Below are positions 47,554 to 55,729 of a DNA stretch of 55,729 nucleotides, piece by piece. The first letter of the stretch is position 1, and each line of letters starts with the position of its first letter. This DNA comes from an uncultured Phocaeicola sp. GTDB lineage: Bacteria; Bacteroidota; Bacteroidia; Bacteroidales; Bacteroidaceae. The stretch covers positions 1-55,729 of the forward strand of contig CALUPA010000006.1 in NCBI GenBank assembly GCA_944322395.1, in the 5' to 3' direction. The notes beneath the pieces are model-generated. The model was not told the origin of the DNA. It made no database searches and saw nothing but the letters and a program-made list of their open reading frames with translations. Both the position numbers and the translations under genes were made by a program.

Positions 47554-48471
47554 ATGAGCGAATACTTCTTGGAGGCACATAACATAGTGAAAAGTTATGC
47601 CAACCATACAGCACTTAACGGCGTCAGCATAAATGTACCTAAAGGACGAGTTTTCGGACTGCTGGGACCTAATGGAGCCGGGAAAACCACACTTATCAGA
47701 ATCATCAACCGAATTACAGCCCCCGACTCGGGAGAAGTTTACTTCAATGGACATCTGTCGCAAGCTGACGACATATACAACATCGGCTATCTGCCAGAAG
47801 AAAGAGGACTATACAAGAAAATGAAGGTTGGCGAACAGGCTATTTATCTTGCCCAACTCAAAGGTCTGGACAAACGCGAAGCAACCAAACGCCTGAAAGA
47901 ATGGTTCGACAAATTCGAAATCACACAATGGTGGGACAAAAAACTGGAAGAACTGTCAAAAGGTATGCAACAAAAAGTGCAATTCGTAATTACAGTACTC
48001 CACAAACCTCAGCTACTGATATTCGACGAACCTTTTTCCGGTTTCGACCCTGTGAATGCAGAACTTCTGAAGAGAGAGATACTGGAACTGAAGAATCAAG
48101 GACATACCATTATATTCTCCACCCACAACATGTCGTCAGTAGAAGAAATATGCGACAATATAGCACTGATTAATCACTCACAGGTGGTACTACAAGGAGA
48201 AGTGAATGAGGTCCGCTCGCAGTTCAAGACCAATACTTACAGACTTGGACTACACATAGGAGATAAACTGTCTGACAACAGTATGTTCGAGATTTTATCA
48301 TCCGAAGAAAAAGGTGGAGAACACATATACACCATCAAGAAAAACAGCGACATCAGCAATTCACAATTGCTTACATCCATAGCAGCAGGAAACGAAGTAA
48401 TATCATTTACAGAATGTCTGCCTTCGATGAACGAGATTTTCATCAGAACTGTGGAAAACAGCAAGCCATAA
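47554..48471 (+). CDS. ABC exporter ATP-binding protein (NatA-like)
   Basis: A 305-residue ABC ATPase. Walker A is GPNGAGKTT, the signature is LSKGMQQKVQ and Walker B is LLIFDEPFSGFDP. The C-terminal 75 residues resemble the DUF4162 extension of NatA-type exporters. It pairs with the permease gene that starts 26 bases downstream. The substrate is unknown. Sodium or drug export is suggested only by family. Confidence 0.93.
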   Translation: MSEYFLEAHNIVKSYANHTALNGVSINVPKGRVFGLLGPNGAGKTTLIRIINRITAPDSGEVYFNGHLSQADDIYNIGYLPEERGLYKKMKVGEQAIYLAQLKGLDKREATKRLKEWFDKFEITQWWDKKLEELSKGMQQKVQFVITVLHKPQLLIFDEPFSGFDPVNAELLKREILELKNQGHTIIFSTHNMSSVEEICDNIALINHSQVVLQGEVNEVRSQFKTNTYRLGLHIGDKLSDNSMFEILSSEEKGGEHIYTIKKNSDISNSQLLTSIAAGNEVISFTECLPSMNEIFIRTVENSKP

Positions 48472-48497
48472 CATCAACCCCTCTATTGCTTATAATT

Positions 48498-49796
48498 ATG
48501 AACAAGACATTCATTATAATTCACCGCGAGTTCATGAACCGCGTGAGTAAGAAATCATTTATCATACTGACTGTTCTGATGCCGTTCATCTTTGCAGCAC
48601 TGATATTCGTACCGCTGATGCTTTCGATGGTAAAGAGCGACGAGCAGAAAAACATAGCAGTGATAGACCATACAGGAAAATACTTCCCTATGATGGCAAA
48701 TGACGAATCGTATCTCTTCTTCCCGGAAGAGGAAATGAAAGACGAATTCCGTACTGATACTACTGTTTACAGTGCAGTGATAGAAATCACGGCAGACCTG
48801 ATAGAAAATCCGGAGGCGGCAGCCATCTATTCTAGAAAGGAAATTCCGCAGGGGCTGTCGCGCATTGTCAATAATGCTATCAACGAGCAGATCCGTCACG
48901 ACAAACTGATAAGCTACAACATTCCTCAGTTACAGAGAATTATGAACGATTTCGATCAGACATACAGTATCCGTACAATCAAGTGGAGCGATGACGGTAG
49001 CGAGAGCGAATCGAATGCCGGAGTGGCAGTAGCTGCTGGTATGATACTGACATTTCTCATCTACATGTTCGTTATGTCATACGGCGGTATGGTAATGCAA
49101 AGTGTTATGGAAGAAAAGACAAACCGCATTGTTGAACTTATGATTTCGTCAGTACGTCCATTCCAGCTAATGATAGGAAAAATCATCGGAATAGGTCTTG
49201 TGGGAATACTTCAACTTGCCATATGGGGAGTAATGCTTGCAGTTATACTGACTGTTGCAGGATTAATGTTCGGAGTATCAGCCATATCAAATCCGGACGT
49301 TATGATGTCTGCTACATCTACACCTATGCCCGAACCTTCGGAAGCAAATACTATACTGGCGTCTATCAACAATCTTAATCTGCCAGCACTGGGTGGTATC
49401 TTCGTTCTGAACTTTATAGGCGGATATCTGGTTTACGCCTCAATATTTGCAGCAATAGGCGCATCAATCAATGAGGCTGAAGACTCACAGCAGTTCATGA
49501 CTCCTATAATCTTCCTTTTAGTGTTCGCACTTTATGCAGCAATATACAGTGCCGAGAACGCTGACGGTCCGCTGGCTGTATGGTGTTCAATGATACCATT
49601 CACTTCGCCTGTAGTTTCTATGGTGCGAGTTTCACTGGATGCTCCTGGATGGCAAACAGCCCTATCGCTTGTTATTCTCTATGCTTCGGCATTCACACTT
49701 ATTTGGTTGGCAGGTAAGATTTACAGAGTCGGAATCCTTATGTACGGCAAGAAACCGTCACTGAAAGAGATGATAAAATGGATAAGCTATAAATAA
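48498..49796 (+). CDS. ABC-2 type exporter permease (NatB-like)
   Basis: A 432-residue membrane protein. One N-terminal transmembrane helix (about 20-42) leads to a large extracytoplasmic domain (about 45-175) and then five or six helices, the NatB layout. VMEEKTNRIVELMISSVRPFQLMIGKIIG is the usual cytoplasmic coupling segment. I chose MNKTFIIIHREF as the start because an earlier in-frame ATG lies inside the ATPase gene. Confidence 0.9.
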   Translation: MNKTFIIIHREFMNRVSKKSFIILTVLMPFIFAALIFVPLMLSMVKSDEQKNIAVIDHTGKYFPMMANDESYLFFPEEEMKDEFRTDTTVYSAVIEITADLIENPEAAAIYSRKEIPQGLSRIVNNAINEQIRHDKLISYNIPQLQRIMNDFDQTYSIRTIKWSDDGSESESNAGVAVAAGMILTFLIYMFVMSYGGMVMQSVMEEKTNRIVELMISSVRPFQLMIGKIIGIGLVGILQLAIWGVMLAVILTVAGLMFGVSAISNPDVMMSATSTPMPEPSEANTILASINNLNLPALGGIFVLNFIGGYLVYASIFAAIGASINEAEDSQQFMTPIIFLLVFALYAAIYSAENADGPLAVWCSMIPFTSPVVSMVRVSLDAPGWQTALSLVILYASAFTLIWLAGKIYRVGILMYGKKPSLKEMIKWISYK

Positions 49797-49863
49797 TCCT
49801 TACTACCAATTGCTGTCGGTAAATGGGAACAGACAGATTTTTATGAATTATACATAACAAACT

Positions 49864-49917
49864 AATACCCGTTAGCAAAGTTAAACATGCAATAATTTAA
49901 TTCTGCTAACGGGTATT
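49864..49917. terminator. Bidirectional terminator between the ABC permease and recO
   Basis: A perfect 14-base-pair stem AATACCCGTTAGCA / TGCTAACGGGTATT between convergent genes. A T-rich flank is weak on both sides. Confidence 0.65.
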
Positions 49918-49919
49918 TC

Positions 49920-50645
49920 TTATATAAACAGTTCCTGCAAAACTCGCAAAGACTTCAGTTCCGGAAAATCGGGCAGATGCAAACTGTAATATTCGTTTAT
50001 AATATCCAAACATCTGTTTCTCTCCATACGGTTCATGGCAAACAGATGCATATTATCGTATTTCATACGCATCAGATTGACTATACGTGCCGATTCATCA
50101 GGATGAAGAAACATACCATGAAAAGGTTTCTCCATAGTGAAACATGCATTCATCAAGTCGAAATAGGCTCCTTCAATGTAATCTTCGGTATTGGGATAAA
50201 GTCCGAGGAACCTTGAAAGACGTATTAGAAAGACCAGATGAAAATTAGAAAAACTTTTTTCACATGCATCAAGCCACATTATCGAACCGGACAGATATGA
50301 AAAAAGAGCCTCATCCCTACCCTCTTCTTTCAAGGCACGGAAAAGAAATTCTGAAAGAAACATTGCTATTCCTGACTTATATGGATTATAGGGTAAAGAA
50401 CTCAGGACATGCCAAAGACGTACTTCTTTTACTGGATGCAATGAGGAGCGGGGACGAATATTTGCCTCAAGCTCAACCATTGCCAAGGGTTGAAACAATA
50501 GACTTGTAGCACCTTGTTTCTTGGAACGCGTAGCAGGCACAAGAAAAGACATTCGCCCATTCTCACGCGTGAAGACATGGGCGATATTTTTTGTGTCATT
50601 ATACTTGAATGAACATAATACTATTCCTTTATATCTCTGTAACAT
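49920..50645 (-). CDS. recO: DNA repair protein RecO
   Basis: A 241-residue recombination mediator that loads RecA with RecR. The N-terminal OB-fold (KGIVLCSFKYNDTKNIAHVFTRENGRMSFLVPATRSKK) and the helical C-terminal domain are typical. The zinc-binding cysteines of some RecO proteins are absent, as in many Bacteroidetes. It is a single-gene unit. Confidence 0.92.
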   Translation of the reverse strand: MLQRYKGIVLCSFKYNDTKNIAHVFTRENGRMSFLVPATRSKKQGATSLLFQPLAMVELEANIRPRSSLHPVKEVRLWHVLSSLPYNPYKSGIAMFLSEFLFRALKEEGRDEALFSYLSGSIMWLDACEKSFSNFHLVFLIRLSRFLGLYPNTEDYIEGAYFDLMNACFTMEKPFHGMFLHPDESARIVNLMRMKYDNMHLFAMNRMERNRCLDIINEYYSLHLPDFPELKSLRVLQELFI

Positions 50646-50652
50646 AATAATA

Positions 50653-50660
50653 CAAAGTTA
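50653..50660 (-). promoter_or_regulatory. Possible -7 element of recO
   Basis: Read on the minus strand this is TAACTTTG, only seven bases before the recO ATG. If used, the mRNA would be almost leaderless. No clear -33 is visible. Confidence 0.35.
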
Positions 50661-50759
50661 TCAATAAAATACGAATTACTCCTGGTTATCAGTCAAAATT
50701 ATTTGCATATCTTTACATCCGATATATAAACACAAAAAAGACATTATTAATATTAAATT

Positions 50760-51476
50760 ATGAAACATTTGTTTGTATTGGCACTCGCACTATTGGAGTT
50801 TTCATGCAATGACGGTTCGGAGATAATTCCATCAGGCAATGTTGTTGAAGAGACCCGCACTATCACAAGTTTCACTGAAGTAGAAGTATCAAACGGAATA
50901 TCACTATACATTTCGCAAGATGATGGCGATGATATCACAATAAAAACGGATGACAACATTATACAATATATAGAGACATTCACCAAGGGAGAGAAATTGC
51001 ATGTAAAATTAAAGGATGGTATTGAAATAGAATCTTCGGACAACAGAAGAAACATTAAAGTTAGCCTTTCTGCTATGACAATCCGTTCACTGCATGCCAC
51101 AGGAGGTTCAAATATAGAATTCGTATCGCCTTTTAAAACATCAGAGTTGGAACTGACTGCAAGTGGAGGTCCTACTATATCGGGCGAACTGGATTTAGAT
51201 GAATTTACATGCGACATTTCAGGGGGAGGGAAAATAGAGCTAAACGGTAATTGCCAACAGATGTATATTTCAGCATCGGGCGGAAGCAAACTCCATCTTT
51301 ATAAAATTCCTACAGACGATTCAAAGATTGAGATAAGTGGTGGAACAATAGCAGAACTGAATGTAAGCAAAACATTATATGTCAATGCCTCTGGAGGAAG
51401 CAAAATTTATCTTAAAGGAGATGCAGAGATAACAGAACAGACACTATCTGGAGGTTCGGAAATATCCAAACAATAA
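50760..51476 (+). CDS. DUF2807 lipoprotein (head GIN domain)
   Basis: A 238-residue probable lipoprotein with Cys17 in the SCNDGSE context. The remainder is a DUF2807 beta-helix domain with repeated SGG turns (TASGGPTISGELDLDEF, DISGGGKIELNG, SASGGSKLHLY, NASGGSKIYLKG). Such proteins are abundant in Bacteroidetes and of unproven function, often called auto-transporter adhesin heads although no autotransporter domain is present. Confidence 0.82.
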   Translation: MKHLFVLALALLEFSCNDGSEIIPSGNVVEETRTITSFTEVEVSNGISLYISQDDGDDITIKTDDNIIQYIETFTKGEKLHVKLKDGIEIESSDNRRNIKVSLSAMTIRSLHATGGSNIEFVSPFKTSELELTASGGPTISGELDLDEFTCDISGGGKIELNGNCQQMYISASGGSKLHLYKIPTDDSKIEISGGTIAELNVSKTLYVNASGGSKIYLKGDAEITEQTLSGGSEISKQ

Positions 51477-51521
51477 AATGCTAAAAATCAGTGCCTTAAC
51501 CAAGCGCATAAAACTCCTAAA

Positions 51522-51583
51522 AAAACACGGCGGCGTTTTATCTGAAACGACAGGTCATTTTGATTAAAACGCGGGCACGTTTT
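51522..51583. repeat. 62-base triple-palindrome element, copy 2
   Basis: Three 18-base units separated by exactly four bases, as in copy 1. Unit 1 is AAAACA-CGGCGG-CGTTTT, unit 2 is GAAACG-ACAGGT-CATTTT and unit 3 is AAAACG-CGGGCA-CGTTTT. Spacers are ATCT and GATT. The flanking hexamers are kept while the outer cores differ wholly from copy 1. The middle core (ACAGGT against ACAGTT) is nearly conserved. It lies between convergent DUF2807 and catalase genes. Confidence 0.75.
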
Positions 51584-51636
51584 ATTCTTTTTATTTCCAG
51601 TTACTTTGACAAATAGAAAAATAAGACTAAACAATA

Positions 51637-51680
51637 AAAGTCTTCACATCATAAATCAACATTCATGACGTGAAGACTTT
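51637..51680 (-). terminator. Terminator of the catalase operon
   Basis: Arms AAAGTCTTCACATCAT and ATGACGTGAAGACTTT pair over 16 positions with one mismatch, downstream of the katA stop. A short T run (TTTTATTG) follows on the minus strand. Confidence 0.7.
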
Positions 51681-51702
51681 ATTTTATATATTAATTGCAG
51701 TA

Positions 51703-53151
51703 TTAATCAATTTCCAGCCCAAGTGCCTTTGCCACTCCACGACCGTAAGCCTCATCGGCTTTCATACAGTTATCTACGTGTCTGCGTTTGATTTCAACTG
51801 GTATGTCGCCCATTGCTCTGGCTGTGTTTTCAAACAACACTTGCTGCTGTTCCGGTGTCATCAGGCGGAAGAGAGCTCGTGGCTGTGAATAATAGTCTGT
51901 ATCATCCTCACGATAATCCCACTGATATGCTGCACCGTCAAGTTCCAAAGGCGGCTCTTTATATTCTGTCTGGTTCATCCACTCACCGAAACTGTTTGGT
52001 TCATAACCGATAGTAGAACCGTGATTACCGTCAACACGCATCTGCCCGTCACGGTGATACATATTCAGAAAAGGACAACGGCTGCGGTTCACCGGTATCT
52101 GATGATGATTTACACCCAGACGGTAGCGCTGAGTATCGCCATATGAAAACAGACGTCCCTGAAGCATACGGTCAGGTGAAAAGCTGATGCCCGGAACTAC
52201 ATTAGCTGGATTAAATGCAGCCTGTTCCACATCTGCAAAATAATTCTCAGGGTTACGGTTAAGCTCCATAATACCAACCTCAATCAGAGGATATTCTTTC
52301 TGCGACCATACCTTAGTCAAGTCGAACGGATTGTAAGGACAGTTTCTCGCCTGCTCCTCTGTCATAAGCTGTACGAACATTTTCCATTTAGGGAAATCAC
52401 CTTTCTCGATGCTTTCGTACAAATCGCGTTGATGACTTTCACGGTCTTTCGCTATGATGGCTTCTGCCTCCTGGTCTGTAAGATTCTTGATTCCCTGCAT
52501 TGTGTGAAGATGGAATTTCACCCACGTGCGTACACCTTCGGCATTGATGAACGAGAATGTGTGGCTTCCATATCCATGCATGTGTCTGTATGAATACGGA
52601 ATACCCCTATCGCTCATAGTGATTGTAACCTGATGTAGTGCTTCGGGAAGCAGTGTCCAGAAATCCCAGTTGTTCTTAGGACTACGCATGTTTGTGCGAG
52701 GATCTCGTTTCACGGCATGATTCAAATCCGGGAATTTGAGCGGATCGCGCAAGAAGAATACCGGAGTATTGTTTCCCACAAGGTCCCAGTTGCCTTCCTC
52801 TGTATAGAACTTGATAGCGAAACCTCTGATGTCGCGTTCAGCATCGGCAGCCCCGCGTTCGCCTGCCACTGTAGAGAAACGGACAAAAAGTTCTGTTTCC
52901 TTCCCCACTTCCGAGAAAATAGCAGCCTTTGTGTACTTGGTAATATCATTGGTTACGGTAAATTTTCCGAAAGCGCCGGAACCTTTCGCGTGCATACGTC
53001 TTTCAGGAATTACCTCTCTGTCAAAATGAGCAAGTTTCTCAAGGAACCACACGTCCTGCAAAAGCATAGGACCTCTTTTTCCGGCTGTTGCTACGTTCTG
53101 ATTGTCGGCTACCGGTGCCCCCTGGGCTGTAGTAAGTTTTTTTGTTTCCAT
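51703..53151 (-). CDS. katA: Heme catalase, small-subunit type
   Basis: A 482-residue monofunctional catalase that dismutates hydrogen peroxide in the cytoplasm. Essential residues are present: distal His54 in [12 protein letters not shown], Asn127 in GNNTPVFF and the proximal heme ligand Tyr337 in [15 protein letters not shown]. The length is that of clade 3 catalases. It is the last gene of a three-gene operon, 14 bases after a flavodoxin-like gene. An unusually good Shine-Dalgarno sequence precedes it. Bacteroides species vary in whether they keep catalase, so presence here suggests oxygen exposure. Confidence 0.97.
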   Translation of the reverse strand: METKKLTTAQGAPVADNQNVATAGKRGPMLLQDVWFLEKLAHFDREVIPERRMHAKGSGAFGKFTVTNDITKYTKAAIFSEVGKETELFVRFSTVAGERGAADAERDIRGFAIKFYTEEGNWDLVGNNTPVFFLRDPLKFPDLNHAVKRDPRTNMRSPKNNWDFWTLLPEALHQVTITMSDRGIPYSYRHMHGYGSHTFSFINAEGVRTWVKFHLHTMQGIKNLTDQEAEAIIAKDRESHQRDLYESIEKGDFPKWKMFVQLMTEEQARNCPYNPFDLTKVWSQKEYPLIEVGIMELNRNPENYFADVEQAAFNPANVVPGISFSPDRMLQGRLFSYGDTQRYRLGVNHHQIPVNRSRCPFLNMYHRDGQMRVDGNHGSTIGYEPNSFGEWMNQTEYKEPPLELDGAAYQWDYREDDTDYYSQPRALFRLMTPEQQQVLFENTARAMGDIPVEIKRRHVDNCMKADEAYGRGVAKALGLEID

Positions 53152-53156
53152 AAATA

Positions 53157-53162
53157 CCTCCT
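53157..53162 (-). promoter_or_regulatory. Strong Shine-Dalgarno before katA
   Basis: On the minus strand AGGAGG sits five bases before the katA ATG. It stands out because nearly all other starts in the window lack one. Confidence 0.65.
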
Positions 53163-53165
53163 AAA

Positions 53166-53603
53166 TTATTTAGTTAACATGTTACTTTTTATAAAAGTGT
53201 CTAGTTTAGTTTTATCTTCATCCGTCAAATGCGCTGTCTTGGATTTCAATAAACAGTTTTTTCCTTTTCCTGGAATATTCATAGCCTTTCGCATTCTTCG
53301 GAGCATGCTTCCTGTCCTTATCTTGTAAGTTGTGAAAAACATGACCTTGCGACCGTCGACCATTTCTGCAACGGACTTACTGAAATCTACCCACTTGCGG
53401 TGTGGATGCTGACCTATTACAAACAATCCGCATGTCCAACATCCGGACAATATAATATCGGAGTTCAATAATTTCTGCTTGTCGAAATCAGATATTGAGG
53501 AAAGACTAACATCGAGTCCTTTCGACCACAGATACATGGCTATCTCTCTGGCATATGCAGCCGTTCTCCCTGTATGGCTATAATATAAAACAGTCGCTCT
53601 CAT
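53166..53603 (-). CDS. Flavodoxin-like protein
   Basis: A 145-residue protein with a flavodoxin fold. The FMN phosphate-binding loop appears as YYSHTGRTAAYA near the N-terminus. A WTCGLF segment follows the second strand, where flavodoxins hold the isoalloxazine ring. Two nearby cysteines (GCWTCG) are notable. Its place between a secreted propeller gene and catalase suggests a redox role, but no partner is known. Confidence 0.8.
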   Translation of the reverse strand: MRATVLYYSHTGRTAAYAREIAMYLWSKGLDVSLSSISDFDKQKLLNSDIILSGCWTCGLFVIGQHPHRKWVDFSKSVAEMVDGRKVMFFTTYKIRTGSMLRRMRKAMNIPGKGKNCLLKSKTAHLTDEDKTKLDTFIKSNMLTK

Positions 53604-53608
53604 AACTA

Positions 53609-54472
53609 TTATTCCTTAACAACTACAACCCTGCTGTTTGGCAAATCAGGTATATAGATATTTCCTTCTTTTACTGATATATCCGCAGGACCTGTCAACG
53701 GACTATCAAGACCGATACTTACAAGAGTGACAGAACGGTCGGAAAGGCTTACCTTGCTTACAGAAGCCGGTACCCAATTAGTAATATAAATGTGATTTCC
53801 ATCTGTAGATTTGGCAATACCGTCATACTGTCCTGGAACATCGACAAACTTTTCCAGCTTAGGATTTGCCATATCACTTACCTTATATATTACATTTTTC
53901 CCTGTCGTCTTTCCATCGGCAGGATAAGATGCTATATACATACAGCCTTTATCAATAAGCAAACCATTCGGTCCAGGTACTTCCAACCATTCTTCTGTGG
54001 TATATCCTTTATTTCCGCTGATATCGATTCTGAAAATCCGGTCAGAATTTGTAACAGAAGCATACAGAGACTCACCATCTGTGGCAAGGTCGTTTACAAA
54101 CAGATGACCTTCAGGCAATCTTATTATTACCGGTTTTGAGGATTTTTTCTTTGTGTTATAAACCACAATTTTATTTACATCACACACAAACAATCTGTTT
54201 CCCTGAACAAGCATTCCTTTAGGAGCAGACAGATTTCCATCGGCAGGAATGAAAGTCTCAGTTTTTCCATCTTTATAATACATTATATATCCTTTGCCTT
54301 CGTCATTCAGCGGATTCAGTTCTTCTGTTCCGAAGTTTGCTATAAGGATACCATTATTATAAGGTAATGTACTTTCACAAAAACGTAAACCATCATTCAC
54401 CACACTCAATCCTGTCTGTGCAGATACCAATCCACAGACACTAATAAACATCATTGTCAATATATTCTTCAT
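53609..54472 (-). CDS. Secreted beta-propeller protein (SMP-30/NHL-like)
   Basis: A 287-residue protein with a signal peptide (MKNILTMMFISVCGLVSAQ) and no lipobox. The rest has repeated short-strand blades (NGILIANFG, NRLFVCDVNKIVVY, ESLYASVTNSDRIFRID, GNHIYITNWVPASVSKV) typical of SMP-30/NHL propellers. No catalytic metal ligands can be assigned with confidence. It is the first gene of the operon with the flavodoxin-like protein and catalase, and the LysR gene is divergent from it. An ATG two codons earlier is also possible. Confidence 0.75.
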   Translation of the reverse strand: MKNILTMMFISVCGLVSAQTGLSVVNDGLRFCESTLPYNNGILIANFGTEELNPLNDEGKGYIMYYKDGKTETFIPADGNLSAPKGMLVQGNRLFVCDVNKIVVYNTKKKSSKPVIIRLPEGHLFVNDLATDGESLYASVTNSDRIFRIDISGNKGYTTEEWLEVPGPNGLLIDKGCMYIASYPADGKTTGKNVIYKVSDMANPKLEKFVDVPGQYDGIAKSTDGNHIYITNWVPASVSKVSLSDRSVTLVSIGLDSPLTGPADISVKEGNIYIPDLPNSRVVVVKE

Positions 54473-54491
54473 ATGCATTTAAAATTTGTAA

Positions 54492-54528
54492 CAAATATAA
54501 ATATGAAAAAATTATTTTGCTATATTTG
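54492..54528. promoter_or_regulatory. Back-to-back promoters between the propeller gene and lysR
   Basis: TATATTTG occurs on the plus strand at 54521-54528 and again on the minus strand at 54499-54492, so both divergent genes have an identical TAnnTTTG element. The near-palindrome ATTTGTAACAAAT at 54484-54496 overlaps the minus-strand element and could be a regulator site. Confidence 0.55.
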
Positions 54529-54578
54529 TGAAATTCGATTTTCCGATAACTATTATTGATAAAAACGATATAACACAT

Positions 54579-55463
54579 ATGGAACTAAGACAACTAAAGT
54601 ATTTCGAGAAGGCTTGTGAACTGAAAAACTTTTCCGAAGCATCCAGAATTCTTCATATATCACAAAGCACTCTTTCGCAACAGATTAAGCAACTGGAAGA
54701 TGAACTCAACGTATTGCTTTTCGACAGAATAGGCAAAAGAATTATTCCCACCGAAGCCGGAATGGCTTTTCTACCTTTTGCAAGAAACTCAATACTTGAG
54801 GCTGAAAACGGAAAACAGATTATTAAAGACCTGAAAGGGGTAATGACTGGGACACTCAATATCGGTGTAACTTACAGTCTAAGCCATCTGCTCAGATGTT
54901 CTATTACCGAATTCAAAAAAGCTTATCCGGGAATAAAAGCCATAATAAATTTCGGTACATCGAAAGAGCAAATAAAACTTCTCGAAAATAAACTCGTAGA
55001 TTGCGTACTTTCATTCGAACCGGAGGAAATTGATGATGAATACGAAAAGATAAAACTGTTCTCATCAAGACTATATTTCATTGTACACGAATCACATCCT
55101 TTGGCACATATTTCATCTATATCTCTGAAAAAACTGCAGGAAACCAATATGATTATGCCGGCAATAGGGTTTGCCACACGAATGAAAACAGATGAGGTAT
55201 GCTGTAGGAACAACTTAAAACTCAATATCGTAATGGAGATAAATGATGTACAAACAATAATTCACCTGATAAGGAAAGGAAACTGGGGAACAATATTGAC
55301 CAGAGCTGCAATAAAAGATGAACCGGACTTAAAAGCAATTCCTATTCTCTCGGCCGAAGTACTGACATCACAAGCTTATCTGTTTTGGCCAAAGGGAAAT
55401 TACAGAAAAAAATCTGCTTTGGAATTTGCCGAATTCGTACAAAAGGCAGTTAAAAACGGATAG
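54579..55463 (+). CDS. LysR-family transcriptional regulator
   Basis: A 294-residue regulator with an N-terminal winged helix-turn-helix (RQLKYFEKACELKNFSEASR, HISQSTLSQQIKQLE) and a C-terminal substrate-binding domain of periplasmic-binding-protein type. I chose MELRQLKYF because a longer frame would start inside the promoter. It is divergent from the propeller-flavodoxin-catalase operon and probably controls it. The closest type by eye is CynR-like. The pair of adjacent cysteines (DEVCCRNNLK) does not match the OxyR peroxide-sensing pattern. Confidence 0.9.
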   Translation: MELRQLKYFEKACELKNFSEASRILHISQSTLSQQIKQLEDELNVLLFDRIGKRIIPTEAGMAFLPFARNSILEAENGKQIIKDLKGVMTGTLNIGVTYSLSHLLRCSITEFKKAYPGIKAIINFGTSKEQIKLLENKLVDCVLSFEPEEIDDEYEKIKLFSSRLYFIVHESHPLAHISSISLKKLQETNMIMPAIGFATRMKTDEVCCRNNLKLNIVMEINDVQTIIHLIRKGNWGTILTRAAIKDEPDLKAIPILSAEVLTSQAYLFWPKGNYRKKSALEFAEFVQKAVKNG

Positions 55464-55575
55464 CTCAAAAACTCTATTAATGTGCTTAAATTCATTTGGA
55501 AAGGGAAATAAGTTGTATTAAACAGTGATAAAAAACTTTTTCTTACCTCTTTAGAAAAAAAATAGCAAAGAAGTT

Positions 55576-55605
55576 TTGGTATTTTGAAAAAACTTCATAC
55601 CTTTG
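55576..55605 (+). promoter_or_regulatory. Promoter of tRNA-Glu
   Basis: TTG at 55576-55578, a 19-base spacer and TACCTTTG at 55598-55605. The following leader (CGCAATCGAGAAA, then AACCT) is shared with tRNA-Asn. A small hairpin, ATCGGAAAATCCGAT, precedes the tRNA. Confidence 0.8.
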
Positions 55606-55660
55606 CATCCGCAATCGAGAAATAATAACCTCGACAACATCGGAAAATCCGATATAGGAT

Positions 55661-55729
55661 GGCCCGTTCGTCTATCGGTTAGGACGCAAGATTTTCATTC
55701 TTGAAAGGGGGGTTCGATTCCCCCACGGG
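55661..55729 (+). tRNA. tRNA-Glu (anticodon TTC), truncated by window end
   Basis: The anticodon stem CAAGA/TCTTG closes loop TTTTCAT, giving anticodon TTC. The D arm, the T arm (GGGGGTTCGATTCCCCC) and the start of the 3' acceptor strand (ACGGG) are visible. The last few bases of the gene lie outside the window. Confidence 0.95.

Noticed and set aside
52717-53328. A 203-codon plus-strand open frame opposite katA and the flavodoxin-like gene
   Set aside because: It crosses the junction of two well-supported genes on the other strand and has shadow-like composition.
54579-55463. LysR gene as OxyR because of the nearby catalase
   Set aside because: The cysteine arrangement and the N-terminal sequence do not match OxyR. 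I kept only LysR family.
1-55729. CRISPR arrays, insertion sequences, integrases or toxin-antitoxin pairs
   Set aside because: No repeat-spacer pattern, transposase motif or integrase was seen on either strand. The only recurring intergenic unit is the 62-base element reported above.

Overview
The window is a low-GC stretch of a Bacteroidales chromosome, most likely a gut-type Bacteroidaceae or Prevotellaceae member. The evidence is tandem SusC/SusD pairs, lipoproteins with Bacteroides-style lipoboxes, promoters with the TTG-N19/20-TAnnTTTG pattern, few Shine-Dalgarno sequences, and a glycine-lipid acyltransferase pair beside the division cluster. I see no insertion sequence, integrase, phage gene or CRISPR array.

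Region 1 (1-2170) holds a CtpA-type S41 protease on the minus strand and a tRNA-Asn with its own promoter and terminator. Region 2 (2186-23627) is a glucuronoxylan utilisation locus. The minus-strand operon reads SusC (broken by a one-base frameshift), SusD, SusC, SusD, a DUF1735 surface glycan-binding lipoprotein, a GH10-like lipoprotein with two inserted carbohydrate-binding modules, GH30_8 glucuronoxylanase, GH115 alpha-glucuronidase and GH43 xylosidase/arabinofuranosidase. A GH35-type enzyme is transcribed divergently across a 546-base control region rich in TTACA/TGTAA motifs. The gene order matches the xusABCDE-xyn10C xylan core described in Prevotella and Bacteroides. However, the protein in the Xyn10C slot has lost residues expected of an active GH10 enzyme. 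GH30_8 needs glucuronate side chains to cut and GH115 removes them, so the specialisation is coherent. No HTCS regulator lies in the window.

Region 3 (23629-31338, minus strand) is housekeeping. It holds dut, a TPR lipoprotein, a DUF4292 lipoprotein and an EnvC-like M23 protein in one operon, then a dGTPase, then glsB and glsA for glycine lipids. Region 4 (31632-46909, plus strand) is the division and cell-wall cluster: rsmH, ftsL, ftsI, murE, mraY, murD, ftsW, murG, murC, ftsQ, ftsA and ftsZ. No mraZ lies directly upstream. FtsA carries a long helical insertion before its C-terminal amphipathic helix.

Region 5 (46987-51476) holds a YqeY-like protein, a two-gene ABC exporter, recO and a DUF2807 lipoprotein. 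Region 6 (51703-55463) is a tight minus-strand operon of a secreted beta-propeller, a flavodoxin-like protein and catalase, with a divergent LysR regulator. The window ends inside a tRNA-Glu that shares its promoter and leader with the tRNA-Asn.

The most unusual non-coding signal is a 62-base element found twice, each time between convergent genes. It consists of three 18-base units of the form AAAACG-N6-CGTTTT separated by exactly 4 bases.
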